A DNA stretch of 64,000 bases from Phoenix dactylifera (GCF_009389715.1 NW_024067850.1:310001-374000); one strand, 5' to 3'; counted from the stretch's first letter, positions 1-13,534 are shown. The notes: generated by a model from the sequence alone, not told the origin. Numbers and translations: made by a program.

Positions 1-74
1 AATTTTTAGTTTATTTTGCTTTTTATAGTTTTCTTAATAGTGATATAGCTGACTGTACTCATACAAGAAAACGC

Positions 75-510
75 AAAAGCTGATCACAAAGCTCGGAAGC
101 CCAAGGACCGGCCCATCAGGCAGAAGAAGCCCAAGGAGTCAGCCCACATCTTCGTGGAAGAGTCGGGCCCCGCCCGGCCTCCTCACACCTGAAAGCTTCT
201 TGGAGGAAAGAAAGCGCCGCTGGAGCTCTTCCCCGCCTGCCGACACTTGCCCGGTTGACTTCTCCAATCAGGCTTCTTATTCTTCTCCCAGTCATCACCA
301 CCTTAACTAGGCCAGTTGACTGCTATTTTCGAATTACTCCCTTTACCTGGTATTCGCTAATCTATTTTCAAATTCCATGCAAGCCAGCCCCTCATGTATT
401 TCTTATATCTTTTTCGGATCAGCAAAAATTGGGATCCGAAAATGAAGTTTTAGTTTTTGAAGATGCACAATCGGAAATCTCTTGTGCCAAAGAATGCTGG
501 GATGCAACTT
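75..510 (+). pseudogene. Broken fragment of a glycerol-3-phosphatase-like (HAD) gene
   Basis: Two pieces resemble exons of the intact phosphatase gene 1.7 kb downstream. Bases about 100-250 match its exon 2, including the stretch coding SAHIFVEES and the region up to the exon 2 donor; a little intron-like sequence follows the donor, so this is a genomic rather than a processed copy. Bases about 436-510 match exon 5, with the coding for VLVFEDA still recognisable. Exons 3 and 4 are missing between them, no open frame joins the pieces, and the parts are diverged. The reading is a partial segmental duplication that decayed. Exact ends are uncertain. Confidence 0.75.
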
Positions 511-905
511 TCTGCCATAAAATTGTTTAACTGAATGCAACGGAGGAAGAGAGAGGGTTATCACCAATACCATGATAAAGAAATTGGATAAGAGAAATTT
601 CTCCTTAAGAGGAATTGACATGAAATTATGACCAAGTTTATCAGATCGGAACAAGCCGACCATATCAACACCTCACCCCAAATGTTGCAAGCATTTCCTC
701 AAATAGGTTATATAGGGTTTGAAGATCCGATAGAAATCAGACAACATCCACCAGAAAGCAAAGTCCCATCAACCCCCAAAAGATTTCATATAAAACTGAA
801 TATATTTGAGCATCAAGAACATTGATGGAAAAGAAAACTGAAAACTGAAAACTGAAAAGCGAAAAAAGAAAAACGATAAGAACGCCAAGCCCAAAAACCT
901 AGGCT
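511..905. other. Spacer, no gene seen
   Basis: This stretch lies between the phosphatase fragment and the 3' end of histone H4. It should contain the H4 3' untranslated region next to position 905. No coding similarity or repeat structure was recognised. Confidence 0.5.
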
Positions 906-1256
<351 letters not shown>

Positions 1257-1329
1257 TCAGCCTGGACCCCTCCTCTTTACCGCTCTCGGCTTTTTCCCCA
1301 CTGCGTCGGTTCTCAGGCTCGGCTCTTTC

Positions 1330-1335
1330 TTATAC
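1330..1335 (-). promoter_or_regulatory. TATA-like site of histone H4
   Basis: Read on the minus strand this is GTATAA followed by G, about 113 bases upstream of the H4 start codon. The spacing fits a short CT-rich leader. It is the best TATA candidate between the two divergent genes on this strand. Confidence 0.45.
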
Positions 1336-1518
1336 TTGGATAGATCCCGCGTTGGCCGTGGGATGGGGCAGCGATCCGGGAGAAGCCTCTGTCGCAATAC
1401 GTAGCCATCGGATTAGTGTATCTCGCATCTCATTGGTGGAAATAAGAACTGCCGGATCTGGGTACCTGCAGGGGAAACCGCCGACGTATTTCAACTTGCG
1501 CGCGCGTTTGAAATTTCG

Positions 1519-1526
1519 GATCCGCG
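1519..1526 (-). promoter_or_regulatory. Histone octamer motif CGCGGATC
   Basis: The plus strand reads GATCCGCG, the exact reverse complement of CGCGGATC, the octamer known from plant H3 and H4 promoters and linked there to S-phase and meristem expression. It lies about 300 bases upstream of the H4 start and in the H4 sense orientation. A CCAAT box (1432-1436, minus) lies between it and the TATA-like site. Confidence 0.7.
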
Positions 1527-1798
1527 AGGAGCGGCGGCCTGGCGGGATCATGCGGACCCACAAGTCGACGTTTTCCCATTTGCCGGCCGAAGTCGTTTGG
1601 TCTTCGGACCCACTATTTTGCTTGCAATGGAATTCGGACGGTGGATGATTCATCTCTCGCATATACATTTTTCTACGCGCGCGCGATACGACAGCCACAA
1701 TCCGGGATCCCGTGTAGTTCACGCTAGGGCCAAGCATCCGTGCCAGTGTAAAGAGAGAGAAAGAGAGGAGTGAAGCCGGTCCGCTAGATCTGGGAGCA

Positions 1799-4700
1799 AT
1801 GGCGGCGGCGCCCTCCTCGGAAGAGAAGGCCTCTCCAACCAAAGGCCCCATCACCCACGTTATCTTCGACATGGATGGCCTCCTCCTCGGTGGGTATCCA
1901 ATCTCATCTCTCTGAATCAAAAGATTAGTAGAAGTGGAAAAGGAAAGCAATGGCGAATTAGATTTCTATTTGATGGGATGGGTTTGGATGGGGATGCAGA
2001 CACGGAGCCGTTCTACACGGTGGTGCAGGAGCGGATCCTGGCGAGGTTCGGGAAGACGTTCGACTGGTCGCTCAAGGCGAAGATGATGGGGAAGAAGGCC
2101 ATCGAGTCGGCCCATATCTTCGTGGAGGAGTCCGGCCTCAACGGCCTCCTCACCCCCGAGGGATTCCTCGAAGAGAGGGAGGGAATGCTGCAGGAGCTCT
2201 TCCCCACTTGTCAGCTCATGCCCGGTCAGTCCAGCAACTTTCCCATCTAACTTAGCTTTCGATTGCTCTCTCCTTCGATACAACCTATTTCATTTGCTGG
2301 GAATTCGGAATTAGAATTTAGAATGGCATCCTCTGTGGCTGCACATTGGAATGATTCCTGGATTTTGGATTGCTGTAGGCCTGTAAGGAACAAAGAAACA
2401 ATGCCCTTCGGTATCATAAGTCGCTATCCTAATTCTACGTTCGTACCCTGACCTTGTGAATTATACTGTTGTATAAGAATATCAATTCAACCATTTTTAT
2501 GAGAAACGGGTAGCTCTGTAATTTTTCCCTTCTTCGTTGACAAAATAACTTCATCTAGATATATAATTTCATTTTAGTGAGGGCAAAATGGATTTGGAAA
2601 AATGGGATGATTTTGTATCCGAGTAGCAGAGTCCCAGCAATTAACATTTGATTGACTTCAAGGGTGCTTAAAACTAGCCATAAAGAAATTTACTTCATTA
2701 AAGTAAAAAATGAATATCAGAAATCACAGTTATTCAATGAAAAGAAATTTGATCTTTTGGCATGGACCAGTCTAGTAGTAGAAAGGAAAAAGAGTAAAGA
2801 TGCTCTAGAATTGCATGAGGGAACCTAATTATCCCACCCACCCCAGAAGAAGAAAGAAGAGAGAAAGACCCACTATTACAGACTAATAGCCAATATAAAA
2901 GATAAAGCATTTGATGAAAAATGGCTGTCTTGACTGCAAAATAATTTTGGTCCTATGACTTCAAAACTTGCTTCTGTAGAGTTTTAATTATAACATCCAT
3001 TGTCATTTGAGGAATATATGTGTCAGTTCATTTATACAAGAGTACAGGGGCTTGATTCCTGAACATGACCCCAACCCAACCTGAAGTAGCTCTTATACGC
3101 TACTTGATGCTCAAGTTAGGGTAACTTGCAGGAACAATAACATTGCTTTCTTTGGGCTGCAACTACATATATGTCCTTCAATCATATATGTTAAATCAGC
3201 TGATACAGTTATGGGATCATGCACCTATTACGGTTCACAATATTGTCATACCGTCAGAAGCAACTGTGAGTAGAAATCTTTCATGGATGATGATACATAA
3301 AGCTGACCCCAAATGGTTGGAAAACGGGTTGATAGTTATGGTATGGTATCTTTAAACATTATCAAGGTTTCAGGGCTCATTCTCAACCTTGAGGAATGAG
3401 AGCAGTGTATGTATTTGACAAGGAAAATAATGATGATACATCCAGGAGCAGGGTTTTAATGCTTTTGTAATTAATGGGGGCAGCTCTACAGATGTGGATT
3501 TTCTTTATTGTTTTTATGTGGTCTTGATGTGTATATTCCTTGGGATCCTTGTGTATAACCGAAATTGAAAAATTGGACTAAAGATCCTGGTTTAGGGGAA
3601 AAAATCATTCGGCTTTTGCAGCAATATTTAGTTGAATCATCATATGCACATGATGTTGTAAATGCATGTATATTTAACGTCTATATAGAATTATGCATTG
3701 CATGCATAAGGCACACTTCTGTGCCCTTGAAATCTTCTTTAATCTTCTCTCTCTATTTTTTCTTTTTTTTGAGGGTATCAGATACTGATGCTGTCTCTAC
3801 TATCATATAGACTGGATTTCGGTTGCGTGAATGAAATTTTTCGTTCTTACAGGAGTAAAACATTTGGTGAATCATCTTCATGCAAATGGTATACCGATGT
3901 GTGTGGCAACAGGGTAATTCTCACTTGTTTTCTCTTCAGTTAATTTCTAATTTGTATAAAAGCATGTGCATTATAGAGTTGTCTTTGTTTACTCCCAAAA
4001 ATTAATTAGCCATCAACCAACTATAGTAAATGGTCAAAAGTATTAGACGAAAAAGGATTTAGTTAATTATTTATATTGTGACACTCGTAAGGCTCATGGT
4101 TGGCCACCTATTACTCACATAAGAGGCCACATCTGGGTGGTTTGTCGTTGAAATTAACTTCTTATAAAAAGTTATTAGGATACAAGATGGTTTTTTTCAA
4201 GAAAACCATCCAAAAAGGAGTTATTTATATAAGAAATCGCCAGTAACCACCAAAGGAGTTACTAGGACAAGAACTACCTTGTAATGAAAGTTCTTGCTGG
4301 AAATAACTTTCAACCTGCATGGTAAAAGGAGAAAGAAAGATTAATTTGTCTCTTCTCCCAACACATTTCACACAACACTACTATTACCTGGTCAACTTCT
4401 ATCTCAAAATCTCATTGAGTGCCTGTCCTGACAAACCCCTCCTAGGATTCTAAGATCCAAAGTCTTTCTTGGTAATGAATAATCTTTCAACCGCTAACAG
4501 ATGTGGCTCCAATTCTTTATGAGAAGCAAAAGTTCAGTCTGCTCTCACATGGATGTTGAGTGGCCCAAAGCAAAAGTGCAACCTACTTTTACATGGATTT
4601 CAAGGAATCCAAAAATTGGAGGTTCAACCTATTCGCATGTGGAGATTGAGTGACCCATCGGGTGGAGGGTTGACCAACTACAGTAAATGGTCAAAAATAT

Positions 4701-7496
4701 TAGGTTGATCAAGGTTTGGTTAATTATTTATATTTTGACACTTGGAATGTTCATGTTTGGTCACTTGTTACACAAGAGGACACATGCGGGCAGTTTGCTA
4801 CTGAAATTAACTTCCTAAAGAATATTGTTATCGGGAAATAGAGAGGTTATTTGCAAGAATGATCACTCAAAAAGTAGAGCTTTTTTTTTAAGATGCATTG
4901 GTAATGACCATAAGAGTTACCAAGATAAGAAACTACCTCCTAAAAAAATTATTGCTAGAAATAATAAAAACAGGAAGATAGATTAATTTTTCTCTTCTTC
5001 CAATACATTTCACACAACACTGTTACCAAACATCGGTCATCTTCTATCTTACAATCCCATGGAATGCTTAGTCTGATGACCCCTCCTAGGATTCTAGGAT
5101 TTGAAGTTGTGCTTGGTTTTAAATGATCTTTCAGCCATCAACAGATACAACTCCAAAATTCTATCTGAGGAGCGAAGGTTCAGTCTGCTCTTACATGGAC
5201 ATCGAGTGGTCCAGCATGAAGGGTTCGACCTAATTTTTCATGGATAACAAGGAACCCACAAATTGGAGCTACAACCTATTCACACGTTGAGATTGAGAGA
5301 ACCTTTACAGTGGAGGGTCAACCTCCCATCCATAGAATTTGAGTGACTTGTGAAGTTGGTGGTGGACATCTTTCTATCATCGAGAAAACAACATGAGCCT
5401 TGCTTATAAGCAGAGTTCACTTACTCCTTTCATGTGGGGTTCAAGTGACAGAATTAGTCATATAGCAAAGATGGCTTATTCCTCCCCCTCTTGTCATGAT
5501 TAATTCTTTTATTGTGTTATATCACAATTATTCTTAAATCAAATCCATTTGCTATTTCTCCTATCTCTTCTTTTATTTTCTGCACAAATTTTAAGTCCTC
5601 TTTCTTGAGGCATTAAAAAGGACCCAGGCACCTTTCTTCGATCTAAGCCATGTTCAATCACAAAGTGGCGGTATTTAAAATGAGCAAACAATATTTGACA
5701 TATTTGACCTTTTTTTGCTTGAAAAATACATATATTGTGGCAAATTTGGATTATCGTCCTGAATGACAAGTTTTTTGCCTTTAAAATGTAGTCACGTTAC
5801 CTATATGGACTGTGAAAATATTGCAAGTATTTAATCAGTTGTGGACATACTTTGCCAGGTCCTATAAACGACACTTTGAACTGAAAACACAAAATCATGG
5901 TGAAATTTTTGCTATGATGCATCATGTTGTCATGGGTGATGATTCAGCAGTAAAGAAAGGCAAGCCATCTCCGGATATATTTCTTGCTGCTGCAAACAGA
6001 TTTGAGGTATCACTAGCAATGCTCCAGAAATTAAATTCAATACTGTCCATTTTCTTTGTTGTTAAAAAGTTGTTTTTTTCTTCTGTGGTAATCCCTTGGA
6101 TGGCTTCTCATTTTTCTCCCTGCAAATTGCTGGTTAACCAGGAAAATGTGGACCCAAGTACAATTTTAGTTTTTGAAGATGCACCATTAGGAGTAGTTGC
6201 AGCTAAGAATGCAGGGATGTAAGTAACTGCAATCCAAAAATCATTTGATTTGTCAATTTTTCCTTATTACGTTCAATTAGTTATAATGAGGAACATGGCC
6301 CTGATTCTTGCTTAGAATAGATTGTGAAGAAAAATTGGTTTTGGGCAAACAATACCCAATATAAAGTTTGCTTATTATGTCAATTTGAATTCTCAAAGTT
6401 AGATCTGTAACAATTTCATATCTTCACTGTCAAATTATCAATTACAGCAAATTGTTCCATAAGTAAACAATTTTCTTTTTCTATCCAATATCTCATAACA
6501 GACCTGATTCTAAAGATGCATGCCAGAATGAACTGGTCATAACTGAAAGGACTTGTCTTAGGAATTTCTAATCGGAGGATATTTAAGTGTCTTCTTTCCA
6601 TGGAAATTACCTTCTAATGCATGCTTTTATGAAATCATTTGCCCATTTGTGGACAAGATATTTAGACAATATACATATCAGCGAGAATCATTATCCAAAA
6701 ACTATCTATTAATCTACAAAAATATAATAGTGCACCAATTAAAATTTACGTTTGCCTCATGCCTGACTATATTGGAATGCAAATTCTTTCCCAGATAGTT
6801 TAAGGTTATATTGTGAAGCACTGGGAAATTAGAGACATCATGCATTAGTTTTATAGGAAAGAATGATACATGCAGACTTGTTAGCCAATTGTGAAGCATT
6901 TTTATTACTTGCTTGAAGATTACTTCATCTGTTGTTATTGGATCTGTGGAAGAGGTTAGATTATCCTAGAAATTTTGCAAAGGGAATCTGAGAAAAACTT
7001 GCAAGAACTTTTATAGTAACTTTTAACCACTTCACTGGTAATATACTTCACGTATTTGCCAAACCGAGATTCAATTACGCATTTACACATACCCCATTGA
7101 TAAGAAAAGTGAGTTTAGAACCCCCTTTTTGCAATCGCTAACTTCTTAGCAGTTGTTACATAATCATTAGGTAGATAGCGGTATTGTGATCGGAGCAACT
7201 ACACAATGCATATAAAAATTTCCTTCAAAATCATCATATGCAAGTCACAAATCCATGATCTTTGGGGCACACTTTCACCTTCTAAATATTTTGCACTAGG
7301 ATTTCTTTCAGTATAGCTCCTAAACTTTAGGCATTAACTTGAAGGGTTAAAGGGAAAACAATTTTCATATTAGAAAATTAAGTTCTTTTGTAGACTGCTT
7401 ATATTTGTGCATTGCTCAGATGCTTCATCTCTTCCATTTGTGCCGTGTGAAGTTTAACCCATGACTCCGACTGCTCCATACCTCATGTTTCCTCTC

Positions 7497-7531
<35 letters not shown>

Positions 7532-7873
7532 AGAAAACTTTGAAGTGGCTGGCTGAGTTACTTAATGATTGACTTCCAAATTTCTCAGCATTAACTCATG
7601 CACATCCTATGCTAATTTTCTAAACTACAAATGCCTGAGCTTCTATTGCTAATGCACGAACGCCAGATATCTTAGCATTTATATCATGCAATTTCCATAT
7701 TATTTCCAAAATTTAGATTTTGATTTTGTACAATATGCAGGTCCGTGGTTATGGTCCCAGATCCAAGGCTGGACGTTTCTTATCACAAAGAAGCGGACCA
7801 AGCTCTCAGCTCCCTATTGGACTTCAAGCCGAGCGAATGGGGCCTACCACCTTTTGAAGATGTGGTGAATTGA
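1799..7873 (+). CDS. GPP: HAD-family glycerol-3-phosphate phosphatase (GPP/HDHD1-like)
   Basis: Exons 1799-1889, 2000-2224, 3853-3913, 5859-6006, 6142-6218 and 7741-7873 join into 244 codons plus stop with GT-AG borders throughout. The product is a soluble haloacid-dehalogenase phosphatase that removes phosphate from glycerol-3-phosphate; related proteins act on pseudouridine 5'-phosphate. Motif I is VIFDMDGLLLDTEP, with nucleophile Asp24 and general acid/base Asp26. Motif II is ATGS (124-127), the motif III lysine is Lys161 in KKGKPSPD, and motif IV is FEDAP with Glu187 and Asp188. The variable cap lies between motifs I and II. The ending FKPSEWGLPPFED matches plant GPP1/GPP2 proteins. No transit peptide is evident. 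Introns 2, 3 and 5 are long (about 1.6, 1.9 and 1.5 kb); intron 3 carries a tandem duplication. The gene appears intact; substrate choice is inferred from family. Confidence 0.93.
4017..5340. repeat. Diverged 656-bp tandem duplication in phosphatase intron 3
   Basis: A segment starting with CCAACTATAGTAAATGGTC at 4017 recurs at 4673, and matching text continues to about 5335, including the pieces around the words CACATTTCACACAACACT and TCAGTCTGCTCT. The two copies differ by many substitutions and small indels, so the duplication is old. No open frame or terminal repeat was recognised; it may be a decayed transposon. Confidence 0.8.
7501..7530. repeat. (CT)n microsatellite in phosphatase intron 5
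   Basis: A perfect run of CT dinucleotides about 210 bases upstream of the exon 6 acceptor region. Confidence 0.9.
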
Positions 7874-9071
7874 ACCACCCAGACAGATTTAATTATTTTT
7901 AGATTTCTTTTTTTTTCTTGCGATCATGATTTAAGTCAATTGAAAACATGTCAATCATTATTATTTTGCAAGAATTGTTGAATTTATTTGATCTTTGTTA
8001 GGCCACAATGCACCTCCGACAATATCCCTCCCTTCAATTTAATCTGATGCTCGTCATCAATGCATGTCTCTAAGATGAACGCCCTGAATTGTGTACGTAG
8101 TAAATTCTTGATTTCCGTTGTCGAAGATGTCTTTAGATGGGCTGGCGGTAGGTAGGGCCCACTTGTCTTCGGTAAGAAAGCGAAGACTTATGTTGTATTC
8201 TCAAGAAGATATCAAATGGAGAGTTTGCAGAGACTAGGAGGTTGTAGAGAGAGGGATGGAGACTCTTGGAGAGTAAGAAAGAAGCAGAATGAGTTGGATT
8301 AAATTGACGAACAAGGTGTGCAGTTTTGTTACCGGTGGGAGCAGCGATCTTTTCTATTGATGTGGCTTACAAGGTACTAGAATTTCTGGTTCACCACGTT
8401 AATGATGTTTGGATGTATCTGGTTTGCTGCAAGGTTCGGAGTGAGATCATAATATGTTATTTTATTATCACTGAAGCAAGGATTCCGGGATTAATTTCAA
8501 AATAGGCATGCTTTTATGAGCAACAGGAGGTCATTCATCGTGATGGCTTACTCTTTCGTGAAATGGTGAAATAGTAATCGGAGGAGCTGAAGGACCCGCA
8601 ATCGGCAGAGGAGGAGATTTGAGGCTGGAGGTGGTGGCGGTGGATTGGAAGAAGCAGTGGCGTCAAACCATCACAAAAGATTGCCAAAGATGGGTCCCAT
8701 TGGGACTCCACTACGTAATAAATTATACCCAGAACCAGAGTCACTCATTCTTATAGTAGTGCATCAAGATGAATGCTTGAAGAATGAAGCTTATAGAAAC
8801 GAGCGGCTGGCTGCATAGGGCACGTAGTGTAGGGTTTAATCTCTCGACCATTTCACCTCCAGCACAAGATTGAAGACTTCATTTTCCATCCTCTTTCCAC
8901 CTTAGATAAATGATGCTTACGTAATCGGCATGGATGGAATTGCCAGATTGAAATGAAATATTAATTTGGTAGGCTACATTCATACTTTTTAAATGAGGAG
9001 AGGTCTAAGTGTAAAATACCAAAAATCTGGAAGGTAGGTTCATACTGTATTTTGTTTTGAAAAATTATAAA
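7874..9071. other. Spacer downstream of the phosphatase gene
   Basis: The first part, perhaps to about 8000, should be the 3' untranslated region. The rest shows no convincing coding frame, RNA gene or repeat. Short open frames around 8535-8744 have no recognisable family features. Confidence 0.5.
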
Positions 9072-9074
9072 TAA

Positions 9075-12000
9075 GGACTTATTTGGCTCGTGAGAAGAGA
9101 GGAGAAAAAGTGCGGTTGATGAGAAAATGAAAAAAGATCTTATATTTTGTTTAAGTTTTCAAAAGAGAGATAGAAAAGTAGTTTTCCGTATAAATAGAAT
9201 CCCTACGTATCATAAAAAAGAAAACACATATAGAATATGGTAAAGTCACTTTCCCATTAACTCGGAATTGAGGTAGTTTTTTTTTCCAAAAATACTCTCA
9301 AGCTTTTAAATAGAATGAGACAAAATCTCTCTTTATTAAATGCACAACAAGTATTTTTCATAACTTTTCTATAAAAGTAAATGCTCAACCAACTGTAAAT
9401 TATTCTTCTTCTTTTTTTTTTGCTAAGGTGGGTGTATCATACCTGACGAGTACAGATGCACCCAATAAAATCAAAAAATAAAATACCTCGGAGTGTCAGG
9501 GGCAACTTTCCATCACCAGCCCACAAGACGCTACTGGAGTGACTGGCTGCATAAGCAGCCACGCAATCCGCAGCCCCATTAGCTTCACAGAAAACATGCT
9601 TGACTTGAAAGGCTCCGCCGTTCCTCACCATTGCCCAGATATCTTAGAGCAAAGGGTGGACATAACCATTACCCCTTAGGCCCTTCCGGATCCAACTGAT
9701 GACAGTGGCCGAGTCCCCCTCCAAAACGATGGAACTGAACTGTAAAACACACCGGGCGTGACGAAGGCCCGTCCAAGCAGCCTGTAGCTCTGCATCCGGA
9801 ACCGATATTTCGAAGAGCTGACTGCCCCCTGCAGCCACGATCTTGGTAGCTGGATCCTAAATAACAAAATCCACACCACCCCTCGTACCTCCGTCCAAAA
9901 CAGACCCATCGAAGTTAACCTTGAGGAAACTAGGGGATGGAGGCTCCCAGGTGAAAAACATCGTACAGGATGCTGCCGAAGCAGAATGGAAACTCCAGAT
10001 GTTCCGAGCTGTCAAGGTCCCTTCAATAGGTATGATAAGACTGAGCTTCGCCGCCTGCACGCGGGCGCTCTCCACCACAAGTCTCGGCGACATACTGCGT
10101 TCGCCAAACGTTCGAGCATTCCTGGCTAGCCAAATCTGGTAGGACATCTAGGTAACTCGAGCTGCCTCCTGGTGAAGCAATGGGGACTCCGAGCATCAAC
10201 GCAAGGCCTATAAGAACAAGTCCCTCCGGCCCCAGATCTCCCACAGGATCCCTTCAAGTCGCCAAGTCGCCCTATCCCATATGCACTGAAACAAGGCATG
10301 GTCCACCATCTCGTCTACACCACAATCCCCACACACCGAGGGAATCCGCGGTCCTCGTCCACTCAGTACTGCTCACGTCGGAAGATGGTCCCAGACCACA
10401 TTCTAGAGGAACAGAGCTACCCTTGGGTGGAGTACCAAGTGATAGATCCAGGCGCAGTCTGGCCCAGGCTCGTACTGTCGCCGAAGGATGCGGAAAAGGT
10501 CACCCACTCTGACACTGGTAGAAGTGCTCCAAACTCGCACATCAGGGCCTGCACACCCTGGTAACGGGAGGGATTGGATCCTCTCCGCCAGCTGCCCCCC
10601 GAAAAGCTGATCGAGCCTAGTCTCATCCCATACAGCCCCCCCCCCCCCCACCAGGGACAAGAAAATCGCAGATATGCAGTCCCTCTGTAGCCTCGATACT
10701 AACCATAGTCAGCCAGTACCGCAAGGTGAGGGCATCTACCCACACGTCCTCAGCCACATCAATACTGCGCCCATCACCTATCAACCATCTGGTGTGCACC
10801 AGCACGGTAGGCAAGTACCTCGCAATCTCTCGCCAAAGAAAGGAATATCTTCGCCCTCCTCGGGCTAGTGCCTCAAAGCCCACCCTCCCATAGAGCATGG
10901 TTTGGCTCAAGATCCCTTGCAGCTCCAGAAGGAACTGGACTGCATGTCGAGGAATGAGCACCTCCCGTCTCTCCAAAAGAGAGAGAACCCCAAGGCCACC
11001 CTCACTGAATGGGAGGCAAATGCTCTCCCATGCCACCAAATATACCCCCCGACCACCTCTATGCGAGCACCATAAGAAGCCCCGAAGTAACCGTTCAATC
11101 TTCAGTAGCACTATCCTTGGCACCACCATGTTTGCCATTAGATAGATGGGCATGGAGCCAAGTACAAGTCTGATCAGCGTCAATCTACCCATCATAGATA
11201 GATACGCTACCCGCCATCCCTCCAATCTACTCTGGACCCGTTGTACCAGCCTGATGCACTCAGATACCCGCAATCTCCTATCTGTGATCGGTACACCCAA
11301 GTAGCTCCAGGTTTCGTCCTGCTCTGGCATCTTCATAATCCTCCGGATCCCCCGTCGAACCCGAGGCATCGTGCTAGGGCTGAAAGAGATGGTGGACTTC
11401 TAGGCATTCACTCTCTGCCCTGATGCGGCGCAATAGTCAGCCAACACACTCCTGATGGCTCGTGTATCCGCTACCCGCGCCCTCGTCTGGAGGAGACAGT
11501 CGTCGGCAAAGAGTAGGTGAGATAACAGCTAGCCCTAGAGCTGGGACGTAAGTCTCCAGCTCTCTGGCGGCGTATGCAGCCCGTAGTGCCCGAGACAAGA
11601 CATCATAGCAAATAATGAACAAGTATGGAGATAGAGGATACCTCTGTCAAAGCCCCATGGTGGATTGAAAGAAAGGGGACGGTGTGCAGTTGGCCAGAAT
11701 AGAAAACTTCGGTCCCCGAACACACTCAAGCACCCAATCAATCCAGTTCTTGTGGAAACCAAGACTCTCCAAGGCCCGCCTAAGGAAGCTCCACCTGATT
11801 CTATCATAAACTCGTTCCATGTCCAGCTTGACAACCATCAAGCTTCGCCGCTTCAGGGTCCGCTGAAGATCCCACATCATCTCTTGTGCCAACATGATAT
11901 TATCGGAGATGCTCCTCCCTCCCACAAAAGCACCTTGCTCCTGGCAGATAATGTCGGGAAGCAAGGGCTTCATCCGTTCCACCAGTATTCTTGCCACAAC

Positions 12001-13254
12001 TTTATATAAAGTTGTGCACAAGCTGATAGGCCTAAAATAGCTCGGTTCAGCCGCGTTCTGACGTTTCGGTATCAGCGTAACAAATGTGGCCTTCTAGTCA
12101 TCAGGCATCCGTACCCGACTGAAGAAGCACAGAACCGCTTCAACCACAGCCGTCCGGACAATGCCCCAGTATCTCCAAAAAAAGAAGGGTGGGAACCTAT
12201 ATGGACCAGGAGCCCTATCCTCCCAAGGCCCCAACTGCATCCCGCACGTCCCTCTCCATCACTGGTCGAATCAGTAACGCATTCTCTATAGTGCCTATTC
12301 CCATGTCGGCCCGCGGGAGCTAGCCAACAGTGTCATCCTCACTATCTACCGTCCAACGAGACCGAAAGAAATCAAGCAAGATCTGGCTGACCGCCGGTTC
12401 TCCTTCCGCCCGGTGGCCGCTCCCATCCTGCAGAGACCGGATCAGAGAGAAGCCCTCGGAGACCTACCATGTCTGCCTCAGGAGCACACCCACCTAATCT
12501 TCTTTCCTTTGGAGGTCGGCAATCGCGGCCTCCACATCCTCCAACTTTCTAAAAATATCGCCCACAACCTCACGGTTCCAACGGCACAAGCATCTGTTAG
12601 TCAACTCCAATTTGCAAGAAACCCTCTGCATGGCATTGCCACGAACCGGCAAGCTCCAAGCTCCTCAGACAATGTCCCAGGATCGATTGGGGATAGGACA
12701 ACCAAACCTTCTCAAAGCGGAAAGGACAGTGATGATTGGATCCCGCAGCTGTCGAGATCAGCAGTGGGCAATGATCCGAGGCAATCTGAAATAGATGGCT
12801 AACCCTATAGGAGAAAAACCTGATAATCCAGTCAATGGATGTAACGGCCCTGTCTAGCCGCTTCCAAATCCCGCCTCTGCCGGACTTGTTGTTATACTAT
12901 GTGAACCGCGGTCCGGAGAAGCTCAGGTCCATCAGGCCATTCCACGATAAGAAGTCACGGAACTCCCTCTTGTCCACTGTGTCAGTGAAAGCCCTTCCTC
13001 TTCACTTCTTACTCCCATCGTGAATGCAATTGAAATCACCCACAACAGCTAACGGAAAACTTTGAGCAACTAAGTGGGTGAGCTCGCCTCAAAAAACTCT
13101 TCAAGTTTTATAGTTAGTGTTCGCATACACACCGCATAAAATCCACGGTGTAGCGTTAAATCATTCTTCAATATACTACTTTTTTATTACCAATTAAATA
13201 TATAAATATTATTTTCCAATAAGAGAGAATTTCTTCTGCGAACTAAACTAATTC
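9075..13254. mobile_element. Old Harbinger/Tourist-like MITE interrupted by a LINE
   Basis: Bases 9075-9401 and 13170-13254 are the two halves of one diverged copy of the MITE family seen whole at 35078-35537. The left half resembles the arm reading GGGCTCGTTTGGTTCGCAGG. The right half ends with a decayed form of GCGAACCAAACGAGCCC. The flanking TAA at 9072-9074 and 13255-13257 is the 3-bp target duplication expected for PIF/Harbinger elements. A LINE (9409-13162) sits between the halves. The many differences from the other copies make this the oldest member in the window. Confidence 0.75.
9409..13162 (-). mobile_element. 5'-truncated L1-type LINE with endonuclease, RT and RNase H
   Basis: In minus-strand order: the end of an APE-type endonuclease (VVGDFN at 13046-13029, then TDTVDKREFRDFLSW); reverse transcriptase with GAFVGGRSISDNI near 11930 and the catalytic FADD at 11510-11499; the zf-RVT region (about 10870-10410); and a plant LINE RNase H domain (about 9950-9440, VNFDGS, LEGDSA, EANGAAD). 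A poly-A tail shows as a T run at 9409-9421. Flanking ATTCTTC (9402-9408 and 13163-13169) is a probable 7-bp target duplication. The 5' part, including ORF1 and the first half of the endonuclease, is absent. Several frameshifts and stops separate the domains, for example between the fragments at 11647-12021 and 10623-11369, so the copy is dead. Confidence 0.9.
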
Positions 13255-13534
13255 TAAATGTTTTGGAGATTCAAACCACGTCTTTCTATATAAAAATCGA
13301 GGATTTTTTCCTTCCCCCTTCACGCTTAATTTTTTATTTCCCCTGTGTCTTTTGGTCTAGCCCGCCGTGGCTTCTTCTGGTAAGAGCAATAATTACACTG
13401 AAGAAAAGAAAAGGATGAAGTTGATGACGTGGGATGGGGAGATGTTCGAGGTGGAGGAGGCGGTGGCAAAGATGTTAAACATCAGATCGACGATTAGACC
13501 GAGATACAGCTGTTCACGGCCGAGCGGCAAGCCC

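Noticed and set aside
1330-1950. A 206-codon minus-strand open frame over the divergent promoter and phosphatase exon 1
   Set aside because: It runs antisense through promoter elements and a verified exon, with no recognisable domain.
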